This document shows positions 1 to 6,396 of a stretch of 22,643 bases of DNA, piece after piece. The first letter of the stretch is position 1. Each line of letters opens with the position of its first letter. Below the pieces are notes generated by a model. That model made no database searches and was not told the DNA's origin. It was given only the letters and a program-made list of their open reading frames with translations. Source of the stretch: a virus. The DNA lies in the IMG/VR virus record IMGVR_UViG_3300044922_000087, positions 1-22,643 of that record. One strand, written 5' to 3'. A program made the translations under genes and the position numbers.

Positions 1-259
1 CCAAGTTGATAAGATTTGGATAAGCACAAGAGATGCGAGAACAAGGCGCATACCTAAAGACTTCTTTGACCATTGGAATATGGATGGGCAGATTGTAGCA
101 TACAACGAGCCATTCATAAGTGCGGATAAAGTTGGGAGACCTATTGTGGTGGATGCACCTGGCGACCCAACGGCACCAAAAGGATTTACAATTAATTGCA
201 GATGCGCAGTAGGATTTATTCCGAAGCGTGATGCAAACGGACAACTAATAATGAAATGA
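1..259 (+). CDS. Head morphogenesis protein (Mu gpF / SPP1 gp7-like), C-terminal fragment
   Basis: The reading frame is open from base 2 to the TGA at 257-259 and gives 85 residues of the end of a protein whose start lies outside the window. It has the signature of the Mu gpF/SPP1 gp7 minor head protein domain: a W-I-S-T-x-D-A-R-x-R segment near its start, then an 'MDGQIV' stretch, a 'VDAPGDPTAPKGFTINCRC' segment ending in the paired cysteines N-C-R-C, and a short tail. In known phages these proteins sit at the portal vertex inside the head, aid capsid assembly and sometimes DNA delivery, and are encoded just before the protease and capsid genes, as here. The domain could also be the C-terminal half of a portal fusion; the missing 5' part prevents a decision. 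The next gene starts 1 nt after the stop. Confidence 0.8.
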   Translation, partial: QVDKIWISTRDARTRRIPKDFFDHWNMDGQIVAYNEPFISADKVGRPIVVDAPGDPTAPKGFTINCRCAVGFIPKRDANGQLIMK

Positions 260-260
260 T

Positions 261-1121
261 ATGCCAGTATATTATTGCGAAAGTAACGGAAAATATAAAA
301 TAGGTGAAAATGGTGAATGTATTTACACTTCAAGGGACAATGCCGAATCGGCTTATAGGGCTTATTTGGCAGAGGAGGGACAGAAGGAAGAGACAATTAA
401 AAACGATAATACAACGAATAAAAATATGATTTACAATTACAAATCTTTTGGGTTAGAAGTAAAAGATGTTGATGCGAAAAGTGGGGTAGTAAGTGGTTAC
501 TTCTCTGCCTTTGGTATGGTAGATAGTGATGGTGACATCATTATGCCTGGAGCATTTAAAAGGTCAATTCAAGATTGGGGACCAGAGGCAAAGGGTAGGA
601 TTAAGCACTTACTAAACCACGACCCGTCTAAGCCATTGGGAAAGCCTATCGTAATTAAAGAAGATAGTTATGGACTCTATTACGAGTCAAAAATAGGCAC
701 TCACCAACTTGGTAAGGACTTTATCAAGATGGTAGAGAGTGGACTGATTGCAGAGCATAGCATTGGTTTTAAAACACTGAGAGAGCAAAAAGGGTCAACT
801 GCTAATGAGATACACGAAGTAATGTTATTTGAAGGCTCAAGTTTAACAGCTTGGGGTGCAAATGAGAATACACCATTATTAGGATTAAAAAATATGGGTA
901 ACGTAGAACAGGTTAAGGATCAAATCAAAGCATTTGAGAAGTTTATTCGTGATAGTGATGTCACTGATGAGACAATCGACCTATGCTTAATAAAAGTAAA
1001 ACAACTCGCACAAGCAATAGAGATGATGAGTAGCACTGCTCCAGTCATTGCGACAGAGCCGCAGCAAAAAGAAGCTGAATTGCCAGTGGGTTCATTTATA
1101 TCAATAATTAATAAAATCTAA
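261..1121 (+). CDS. Prohead protease, HK97 family (peptidase U35-like)
   Basis: A 286-residue serine protease that would process the capsid precursor inside the procapsid. Residues about 60-210 match the HK97 prohead protease fold: 'GYFSAFGMVDSDGDIIMPGAF' region (79-99), the catalytic-histidine region ending L-L-N-H-D (H120), and the A-E-H-S-I-G-F motif with the likely nucleophile S167, followed by 'LFEGSSLTAWGANENTPL'. Residues 1-40 form a separate small N-terminal module (Y-Y-C-E-S-N-G-K-Y..., then A-x-x-A-Y-R-A-Y-L), resembling short modules at the N terminus of some other phage prohead proteases. A second in-frame ATG at 426 (Met56) would give a protease core without it; I chose the first ATG because it follows the upstream stop by 1 nt. 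The C-terminal 75 residues are helical. It is immediately upstream of the capsid gene, the usual order. Confidence 0.9.
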   Translation: MPVYYCESNGKYKIGENGECIYTSRDNAESAYRAYLAEEGQKEETIKNDNTTNKNMIYNYKSFGLEVKDVDAKSGVVSGYFSAFGMVDSDGDIIMPGAFKRSIQDWGPEAKGRIKHLLNHDPSKPLGKPIVIKEDSYGLYYESKIGTHQLGKDFIKMVESGLIAEHSIGFKTLREQKGSTANEIHEVMLFEGSSLTAWGANENTPLLGLKNMGNVEQVKDQIKAFEKFIRDSDVTDETIDLCLIKVKQLAQAIEMMSSTAPVIATEPQQKEAELPVGSFISIINKI

Positions 1122-1124
1122 AAA

Positions 1125-2294
1125 ATGAGCGATTTAAAAGCATTCGAATCTGCCCTCGAATCAAAATTGGCAGAACAAAAAGCTGAGGTTGCAAGTGTAA
1201 CCGAGAAGGCTGCAAAGGCATTTGACTCTAAGGTAGAGCAAATCAACGAGCAAATGGAGAAGTCTAACAAATCTCTTGCTGAAGCAATCAACGAAGTAAA
1301 AGAAGCTAAGGCTGCTTTTGGTAAGTTGAGCGCAAACGCTGAGAAGAAAGTTGCAACTTCATACGCTGAACACGTAAACAACATCAAGGCTGAGATTGGT
1401 TCTGCAATCGAAAAAGGCTGGAACGAAATCAAAGCTGCTGCACGTAGCAATGGTAAAGGTTTCTCTGCTGACATCGATTTGAAAGCAGTTGGTGTAATGA
1501 CCATCGGTAACAACTTGACTGGTTCTGTTTACACATCTTATGTTGACAACCCAGCTCTTCGTAGCTTCGTTAACCCACACCTTAGAAGTGTGTTTAACAT
1601 CATCCCAGTATCAACTGGTTCAGTATCTTTCCCAAGAGGTAACACTCCGGTAGGTGAAGGTTCATTCGGTAAGCAAACTGAAGGTTCTGCAAAGCCGCAA
1701 GTTGATTACGATGTAACAGTTGTAAACACTGCGTTGTCTTTCATAGCTGGTTATGCTAAGGTATCTCGTCAAATGATTGATGATTTGCCATTCTTACAAG
1801 CATACCTTCAGCAGTCATTGATTGAAGATTTCCAAAAGGCTGAAGATACTTATTATCTTAACGCTATCGCATCTTCTGCAACTGCTGGTTCTTCTTCTGG
1901 TGCTAACACCGCTGAGAAGTTCATCGACTACGTTGCACAACTTGGTGCATTGAACTGGACTCCAAACCTTGCTTTGACCACTCACGCTGGTTGGGCATCA
2001 TTGTTGAAAACCAAGCCAAGTGACTATTCACTTCCTGGTGGAATGGTTATCGACAACAATGGTAACGTAAGAATCGTAGGTGTACCAGTTATACCTCACT
2101 CTTTGGTTACTGCTTCTAAGATCTACGTTATGGACACTACTAAGTTCGCTATTGCTCAGCAAAGCGGTCTTGCAGTTCGTTCTACCGAGTTCGATCAAGA
2201 TGATTTCATCAAGAACCTTATCACTTTCAGAGCAGAAGCTCGTTGCGAACTATTGCAGTTCCAGCCTTCAGCTGCTATCTATGGTGCTATCTAA
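1125..2294 (+). CDS. Major capsid protein, HK97-like, with N-terminal scaffold (delta) domain
   Basis: A 389-residue HK97-fold capsid protein. Residues 1 to about 108 are strongly helical and charged (Lys/Glu/Ala heptad-like pattern), the usual coiled-coil delta domain that acts as internal scaffold and is cut off by the neighbouring protease. The mature part starts somewhere around residues 108-125 and contains the typical features: 'NPALRSFVNPHLRSVFNIIPV' (N-arm/E-loop region), F-P-R-G-N-T-P, 'SAKPQVDYDVTVVNTALSFI', 'AGYAKVSRQMIDDLPFLQAY' and a C-terminal 'ITFRAEARCELLQFQPSA' strand. Codon use is cleaner than in neighbours (AAC, TTC, GGT, GCT preferred), as expected for the most highly expressed virion gene. 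It starts 3 nt after the protease stop and is followed by an intrinsic terminator. The exact cleavage site is not identifiable from one sequence. Confidence 0.93.
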   Translation: MSDLKAFESALESKLAEQKAEVASVTEKAAKAFDSKVEQINEQMEKSNKSLAEAINEVKEAKAAFGKLSANAEKKVATSYAEHVNNIKAEIGSAIEKGWNEIKAAARSNGKGFSADIDLKAVGVMTIGNNLTGSVYTSYVDNPALRSFVNPHLRSVFNIIPVSTGSVSFPRGNTPVGEGSFGKQTEGSAKPQVDYDVTVVNTALSFIAGYAKVSRQMIDDLPFLQAYLQQSLIEDFQKAEDTYYLNAIASSATAGSSSGANTAEKFIDYVAQLGALNWTPNLALTTHAGWASLLKTKPSDYSLPGGMVIDNNGNVRIVGVPVIPHSLVTASKIYVMDTTKFAIAQQSGLAVRSTEFDQDDFIKNLITFRAEARCELLQFQPSAAIYGAI

Positions 2295-2308
2295 GGTTTA
2301 TAAATATA

Positions 2309-2337
2309 GGGGAGGGAGTTTTCTCTCCCCTTATTTT
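2309..2337 (+). terminator. Intrinsic terminator after the capsid gene
   Basis: An 8-bp stem GGGGAGGG (2309-2316) / CTCTCCCC (2323-2330), with one G-U pair and a 6-nt loop, is followed by TTATTTT. It lies 15 nt after the capsid stop and before the methyltransferase gene. No clear promoter follows it, so it may be leaky and reduce rather than block downstream expression. Confidence 0.7.
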
Positions 2338-2342
2338 AACTT

Positions 2343-2906
2343 ATGAACTATATTATCATAGGGGCAATGGATGGAGTTAGCTTTGACAATATATTTGACA
2401 AGCTAATAAAAGATGATGTTGCATTATTTGTGGAGCCAATCCCACATCAGTTTAAGAAACTGCAAGAAAACGTAGAGAAATTGAGTTGTAAAGTATTCCT
2501 TGAGAACTCGGTTGTTAGTGATAGGATAGAGGACATTGTAATGGCATATTTGCCTGATGCTGAGGATTATTTAGGTGGGTGTAGTAGTGTAGTTAAATTT
2601 GGCACTCCTCTTAATAGGTATTTGGCTAAGATAGATGAGTTAAGTTACCACGAAGCTAAATCGGTAACATTTAATATGTTGTGTGAGAAGTATGGCTTTG
2701 ATGAAGTGGATTATGTGCAAGTGGATTGTGAGGGTTATGACCAAGTAATTGTTGATAGCATTGATATTGACAAATACAAAATAAAACAATTAAAATTTGA
2801 GACTCATTACGTTAGTAGTGAATTTTTAGAATATTTCGAGAAAAAAACTAACCCAACTAATATAATAAACTTAGAAGCTGACATTATCTATGAATATACT
2901 TTTTAG
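2343..2906 (+). CDS. FkbM-family SAM-dependent methyltransferase
   Basis: A 187-residue protein with the layout of FkbM-type (Methyltransf_21) methyltransferases, which methylate sugars and related small groups using S-adenosylmethionine. Visible features: a nucleotide-binding opening I-I-G-A-M-D-G (residues 5-11), V-E-P at 30-32 followed by 'FKKLQENV', a substrate-side 'TFNMLCEKYGFDEVDYVQVD' stretch (109-128) ending in V-D-C-E-G-Y-D, which corresponds to the family's D-(V/C)-E-G motif. It is shorter than many family members (often 220-280 aa), mostly because the N-terminal lead-in is lacking. The gene overlaps the following glycosyltransferase by 17 nt, so the two are probably co-translated and act on the same glycan. 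It is AT-rich (14 G/C in bases 2761-2820) compared with the capsid gene. Whether the substrate is the phage's own virion or a host surface glycan cannot be read from sequence. Confidence 0.78.
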   Translation: MNYIIIGAMDGVSFDNIFDKLIKDDVALFVEPIPHQFKKLQENVEKLSCKVFLENSVVSDRIEDIVMAYLPDAEDYLGGCSSVVKFGTPLNRYLAKIDELSYHEAKSVTFNMLCEKYGFDEVDYVQVDCEGYDQVIVDSIDIDKYKIKQLKFETHYVSSEFLEYFEKKTNPTNIINLEADIIYEYTF

Positions 2907-3864
2907 CATACACTTATATCCTCCTCAGCATCTTTGCGGTGCTGAGATGATGTCTCATAGAATAGTAAAAAATTTACAGAGTAAAGGGCATCACGTAAGA
3001 GTATTGCTGCATCAAGCAAACCACTATAAAATTACTACTACATATACTTACGATGGTGTGGATGTATTTCCTCCAAACGCTAATGTTATAGAGAATTTAT
3101 TTAGATGGAGTCATTGTGTTTTTACACATTTAGACTATACAAGATGGACAATAGGTGCTGCTGGACTATACAAAAAGCCATTATTTCATTTAATCCATAA
3201 TACACATACTTACCCAGAGATTGTAAATGCTATGAGTTCTCAACATATAGTGTATAACTCTTTATGGGCAAAACAAAAATTGGGTTACAAATGGAGTAAC
3301 TTTATACTCACACCACCTACTGACTATCGTGATTTTGAATTAGGGGTTGATAGTGCTGATAATGAATACATTACGCTTATTAATCTTAATGAAAACAAAG
3401 GCGGTGAGATATTTTATCAGATTGCGAAGGCTATGCCTCACAAGAAGTTCTTAGGTGTAAAAGGGTCTTATGACGAACAAATTATTAAAGACTTGCCTAA
3501 TATAACTTATATTGACAAAACAACTAATATACTTTTGGTTTATCAAAAGACTCGCATACTTCTTATGCCAAGCAAATATGAGAGTTGGGGTATAACTGCT
3601 ACTGAGGCGATGTGTTGTGGGATTCCAGTGATTAGTACAGAGGCAGAAGGACTGAAAGAAAATTGTGCCAAGGCTGGTATATTTATAAAGGATAGAAATG
3701 ATATTGAAAGCTGGGTTAAAGAAATTACGAAACTTGACGATGCCAAAGCCTACGCAGCAGCATCTAAAAAAGCAAAAGGAAGAGGAAGAGAACACGACCC
3801 AAGAAAAGCACTTGATGAGTTTGAGCAGTGGCTCAGAGAAGAAGTTAATAAATACAACGGATAA
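2890..3864 (+). CDS. Glycosyltransferase, GT4-like (GT-B fold)
   Basis: A 324-residue cytoplasmic glycosyltransferase. The N terminus reads 'MNILFSIHLYPPQHLCGAEM', the glycine-containing acceptor-side loop typical of GT-B enzymes, and the C-terminal half carries the GT4 nucleotide-sugar signature: 'RILLMPSKYESWGITATEA' with the E-x7-E pair E231/E239, followed by M-C-C-G-I-P-V-I and 'STEAEGLKENC'. At 324 aa it is a little short for the family (usually 350-420), the reduction being in the N-terminal domain. No membrane segment is visible. It follows the methyltransferase with a 17-nt overlap and precedes the connector gene by 2 nt, so it is embedded in the head operon rather than in a host-modification locus. 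Donor sugar and acceptor are unknown; I infer decoration of a virion protein as the leading possibility, host lipopolysaccharide or capsule modification as the alternative. Confidence 0.85.
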   Translation: MNILFSIHLYPPQHLCGAEMMSHRIVKNLQSKGHHVRVLLHQANHYKITTTYTYDGVDVFPPNANVIENLFRWSHCVFTHLDYTRWTIGAAGLYKKPLFHLIHNTHTYPEIVNAMSSQHIVYNSLWAKQKLGYKWSNFILTPPTDYRDFELGVDSADNEYITLINLNENKGGEIFYQIAKAMPHKKFLGVKGSYDEQIIKDLPNITYIDKTTNILLVYQKTRILLMPSKYESWGITATEAMCCGIPVISTEAEGLKENCAKAGIFIKDRNDIESWVKEITKLDDAKAYAAASKKAKGRGREHDPRKALDEFEQWLREEVNKYNG

Positions 3865-3866
3865 GT

Positions 3867-4427
3867 ATGGCGATTTATATAGATAGTATCATAGTCACCG
3901 CTGATGCAAATGTAGAGCCAGTGAGCCGCACACAAGCCAAAGATTGGATGAGAATTACCTATAATACTGACGATACTTTGATTGACGAGCTTATCACAAG
4001 CTCAAGAAAGCATTTAGAGAAACTAACTGGCTTATCACTTGTTAACAAGACAATTAAGAGTTACGTAGAACTAACTGGTGAAGTACCGGCGGTTTGGATG
4101 GTAGATTTGCCTTATGGACCACTTGGATGTATTGACTTGGTTAGATACAAGAGTGGGATAAATATGTGGGACACTTTAGATATAAATGAGGACTACGAGA
4201 AGATAGGTAATAAGTTGTGGTTCTATATGGGTGGCACTTATGAGATTACATACCAGGCTGGGTATGGTAGCATACCAGCAGATTTGGAGAACGACATACT
4301 AACCCTTGTGGCTTGGATGTACGAGAACAGAGGTAAAAAGATGAACGCTGATCCTAAAGGGATTATTTCACAATATCCTTTCTGGGATGGTCTTAACTAT
4401 CATCAATATAAAAAAGTAGTTATATAG
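3867..4427 (+). CDS. Head-tail connector, HK97 gp6-like
   Basis: A 186-residue adaptor that would form the ring below the portal. It has the family pattern: an N-terminal 'VEPVSRTQAKDWMRITYNTD' region, 'LIDELITSSRKHLEKLTGLS' helices, then a beta-rich centre around 'VDLPYGPLGCIDLVRY', the characteristic Y-E-I-T-Y-Q-A-G-Y-G turn, and a final helix 'LENDILTLVAWMYENRGKK'. This is the classic layout of phage gp6-like/YqbG-type connectors (150-200 aa). It begins 2 nt after the glycosyltransferase stop and its TAG overlaps by 1 nt the GTG start of the next gene, in the conserved order connector - gp10-like - tail terminator - tail tube. Confidence 0.87.
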   Translation: MAIYIDSIIVTADANVEPVSRTQAKDWMRITYNTDDTLIDELITSSRKHLEKLTGLSLVNKTIKSYVELTGEVPAVWMVDLPYGPLGCIDLVRYKSGINMWDTLDINEDYEKIGNKLWFYMGGTYEITYQAGYGSIPADLENDILTLVAWMYENRGKKMNADPKGIISQYPFWDGLNYHQYKKVVI

Positions 4428-4858
4428 TGGCAAAGGCTAAAGTTGATATGAGTGCTTTTAATAAATCTATGAATAGCATAGAGAAAGCATTTATTGAAAG
4501 ACTTGATAAGATTGAAAACGCATTTAAAGATACTATGGTTAAAATGGAGCAAGAGGCAACTGCTGCTGCTCCAGTAGATACTGGAGAACTGAAAAGTTCA
4601 ATAAATTGGAAAGAAGTAGGAAAGCTATCTTATGAATTAAGAGCTGAAGCACCTTATGCAGCTTATGTTGAGTTTGGAACTGGAGATGCAACTATAATAA
4701 AAAACTATGACCAATTTTGGCAAGATATTGGAGAAAAATTTTGGACAAGAAGAGAAAACAAGGGAGTGAAAGCAAATCCATTTTTTTATCCAACTGTTAA
4801 TAAAAATATACCAAAGTTAAAGAATAAAATAAAATCAATACTAAGCAAAAATGCTTGA
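4427..4858 (+). CDS. HK97 gp10-like neck / head closure protein
   Basis: A 143-residue protein of the HK97 gp10 family, which sits at the head-tail interface. The diagnostic segment is visible: 'AAAPVDTGELKSSINWKEVG' followed by 'ELRAEAPYAAYVEFGTG', which is the P-V-D-T-G-x-L and Y-A-x-Y-V-E-F-G-T pair found throughout this family, and a later N-P-F-F-Y-P-T segment corresponding to the usual 'rPFl.pA' motif. The start used is GTG at 4427, overlapping the connector stop by one base; an in-frame ATG at 4448-4450 (Met8) is the alternative and would drop only seven residues. It overlaps the next gene by 8 nt. Confidence 0.85.
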   Translation: MAKAKVDMSAFNKSMNSIEKAFIERLDKIENAFKDTMVKMEQEATAAAPVDTGELKSSINWKEVGKLSYELRAEAPYAAYVEFGTGDATIIKNYDQFWQDIGEKFWTRRENKGVKANPFFYPTVNKNIPKLKNKIKSILSKNA

Positions 4859-5282
4859 TTGTAGTAATAATGTGAGAGTGATTTATGTCAATGCCTTAAA
4901 TGGCAATTTGTCTTATAATGGCAAAGATGTTCCAGTGTACGGACAGACTCCATTTGATACTACACCACAAAACTACGTAGTGATAGGTAATATAACTGAG
5001 ACAAGTGATAACACTAACCATTCATTTGGGAATGACGTAGAAGTAGTGGTTGATATTTTTAGTGAGCAGTATAGAGTAAATGATTTAGGAGTGGTTGATA
5101 GTATTGCATCACAAATTTTAAATATACTTATACCTGACACTCAGGTAGATGGATTTGATGATGCTAATTTTGAGGTTTTCCCTATTGGCAGATCAGGTTC
5201 AAGATATTTGCCATTACAAGATGGCGATAATTATGTGGCAAGAAAAATTATAACAATAAATAATTTAGTAAATCAAAAATAG
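4851..5282 (+). CDS. Tail terminator-like protein (DUF3168-like)
   Basis: A 143-residue protein whose layout matches DUF3168/gpU-type tail completion proteins, which cap the tail tube and join it to the head. It has a short N-terminal helix, then 'VPVYGQTPFDTTPQNYVVIG' (the P-V-Y ... P-Y-V-V-x-G pattern), a 'HSFGNDVEVVVDIFS' strand pair, a central helix 'GVVDSIASQILNIL' and C-terminal strands. Position between the gp10-like neck protein and the tail tube gene is exactly where this family is found. The similarity is pattern-level only, so the family name is less certain than the role. It ends 6 nt before the tail tube start. Confidence 0.7.
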   Translation: MLDCSNNVRVIYVNALNGNLSYNGKDVPVYGQTPFDTTPQNYVVIGNITETSDNTNHSFGNDVEVVVDIFSEQYRVNDLGVVDSIASQILNILIPDTQVDGFDDANFEVFPIGRSGSRYLPLQDGDNYVARKIITINNLVNQK

Positions 5283-5288
5283 AAAACA

Positions 5289-5720
5289 ATGGCACAAGTA
5301 TTAGGTAGTTTACAAAACATTGAGATTGATGTAGCTGGTGGTACATCTTATAAAAATCTTGTATGTTTGCGTACATCTTCAGTTAACACCACAATGGATG
5401 CAACAGTTGAGCAAACAAACTGTGGAGTATTGACTTCTCCTTCAGAGCCTCAAATGAATCTTGATTTTGATGCAATTTGCGAAACTGCACCAACTATTGC
5501 TCAAGTATCTTATGAAGATTTATTGTCTGCAATGGTTAATAAAACTATTGTTGCAGTAAGAGTTCAAAATCCGGTTGTTAGTGGTTCATCTGCTGGTGCA
5601 GCGTATTATCACGCATTTAGTGGTTATATCACTGACCTTACTTTGAATCAATCAACTACTGAGTTTATAAACTTCTCTGGAACAATCCAATCAACTGGTG
5701 CTTTGGATGTTGTAGCTTAA
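5289..5720 (+). CDS. Major tail (tube) protein
   Basis: A 143-residue beta-rich protein likely to polymerise into the tail tube. It begins 'MAQVLGSLQNIEIDVAGGTS', continues with 'LVCLRTSSVNTTMDATVEQT' resembling the K-L/V-V-C-x-x-x-x-S/T-x-x pattern of TP901-1/lambda gpV-type tubes, and ends with 'YITDLTLNQSTTEFINFSGT', the terminal strand pair in which a G/S-x-G-T turn is common. There are many Ser/Thr residues and few charged ones, typical for tube proteins. It precedes the frameshifted chaperone and tape measure genes, which is the conserved order. A low-copy tail structural role is the only serious alternative. Confidence 0.8.
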   Translation: MAQVLGSLQNIEIDVAGGTSYKNLVCLRTSSVNTTMDATVEQTNCGVLTSPSEPQMNLDFDAICETAPTIAQVSYEDLLSAMVNKTIVAVRVQNPVVSGSSAGAAYYHAFSGYITDLTLNQSTTEFINFSGTIQSTGALDVVA

Positions 5721-5728
5721 TCTAACTT

Positions 5729-6103
5729 ATGAACTATACTACTATTACTATTAACGACCAAAAGGTCGGACTTAAATTTGGGATGGCTTCGTTCAGATAT
5801 TTATCTGATAAGTTTAAAGATGGCATCTCTTTTGAAAATGGCGAACTAAATGAGATTGGAGTAGCACACTTGGTTTATAGTGGCTATTATAATAACTGCC
5901 TTGTAAAAGGTGTTTTGCCTGAAATGACATTTGAAAACTTAGTAGACTACGTTGAGACTAATATAATGAAGAATGAGTTTTTAGAAGAACTCAAAGGCAT
6001 TATAAAAGTTTGGGGCGAAAGCGATATGATTAAAAGCAATGTTGCTCAAACCGAACAAGTAGAACCTGAAGCAAAAAAAAAGAGTTCACGTGGGAGGAAA
6101 TAG
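5729..6103 (+). CDS. Tail assembly chaperone, short form (gpG-like)
   Basis: A 124-residue protein made when ribosomes do not shift. It is mostly helical: 'TINDQKVGLKFGMASFRYLS' at the start, a 'GVAHLVYSGYYNNCL' helix, and an acidic/lysine tail ending K-K-K-S-S-R-G-R-K. This domain layout is that of tail chaperone N-domains in Bacteroidota and other siphophages, which bind the tape measure protein during assembly. The run of nine A at 6073-6081 near its 3' end is a slippery site that lets a fraction of ribosomes continue in the -1 frame into the gpT-like extension ending at 6396. It lies between the tail tube and tape measure genes, as in lambda G/GT. Confidence 0.85.
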   Translation: MNYTTITINDQKVGLKFGMASFRYLSDKFKDGISFENGELNEIGVAHLVYSGYYNNCLVKGVLPEMTFENLVDYVETNIMKNEFLEELKGIIKVWGESDMIKSNVAQTEQVEPEAKKKSSRGRK

Positions 6104-6396
6104 AGGCTTACGCATTTGGTGAGTTACAGATTCTCCCTCGTGATTTTTTTGATATTAGTCCACGACATTTTTCTCTTATGCTGAGAGGCTATAACGAGAA
6201 GAAGGTGGACAACTATAAGCAGACAAGACTATTGATGTTTACAATGGTGCGTCTAATGGGAGACCCTAAGACTGCACCAAAGACACCAGAGGCATTGTGG
6301 GAATTACCAGGAGATGAGATTAAAAAGCCTTCTGATGAAGAGTATAGAGAAGTCTTTAATAGATTAACAAAATGGCAGAAAACATCGGAGCATTAA
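5729..6396 (+). CDS. Tail assembly chaperone, -1 frameshift fusion (gpGT-like)
   Basis: The frameshifted product is predicted to be 222 residues: the first 117-118 residues of the short form, then the -1 frame from the slippery site. The -1 frame continues without a stop as 'EFTWEEIEAYAFGELQI' then 'LPRDFFDISPRHFSLMLRGY' and so on to the TGA at 6394-6396. The T part carries a W-E-E-I-E-x-x-A-F-G and L-x-P-x-x-F-x-x-S/T-x-x-x-F-x-x-M-x-x-G-Y pattern typical of chaperone T-domains (compare small phage 'gp14/gp15' proteins). Without the frameshift the T-domain would have no plausible start: the only in-frame ATG (6178) begins in the middle of it. The T-domain end overlaps the tape measure start by 25 nt. 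Function: recruit tail tube subunits to the tape measure; not part of the mature virion. Confidence 0.85.
6073..6082 (+). promoter_or_regulatory. -1 programmed ribosomal frameshift site (A_AAA_AAG)
   Basis: Nine adenines (6073-6081) followed by G give, in the zero frame, GCA-AAA-AAA-AAG, which contains the strong bacterial slippery heptamer A_AAA_AAG (6076-6082). A -1 slip enters the open frame that encodes the T-domain, and the zero-frame stop TAG (6101-6103) is 18 nt past the heptamer. I see no strong Shine-Dalgarno stimulator just upstream; a weak 5-bp hairpin CTTAC (6107-6111) / GTGAG (6119-6123) is downstream. Confidence 0.85.

Noticed and set aside
1118-1513. Antisense open frame opposite the capsid coiled-coil region
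   Set aside because: It mirrors a strongly biased coding sequence, has no recognisable domain, and would oppose the most certain gene in the window.
2080-2346. Leu/Ser-rich open frame overlapping the capsid gene's 3' end
   Set aside because: Out-of-frame shadow of the capsid gene; no domain and composition typical of a frame shadow.
2377-2386. TAGCTTTG box inside the methyltransferase gene as promoter
   Set aside because: No TTTG element at the required distance upstream; isolated match expected by chance.
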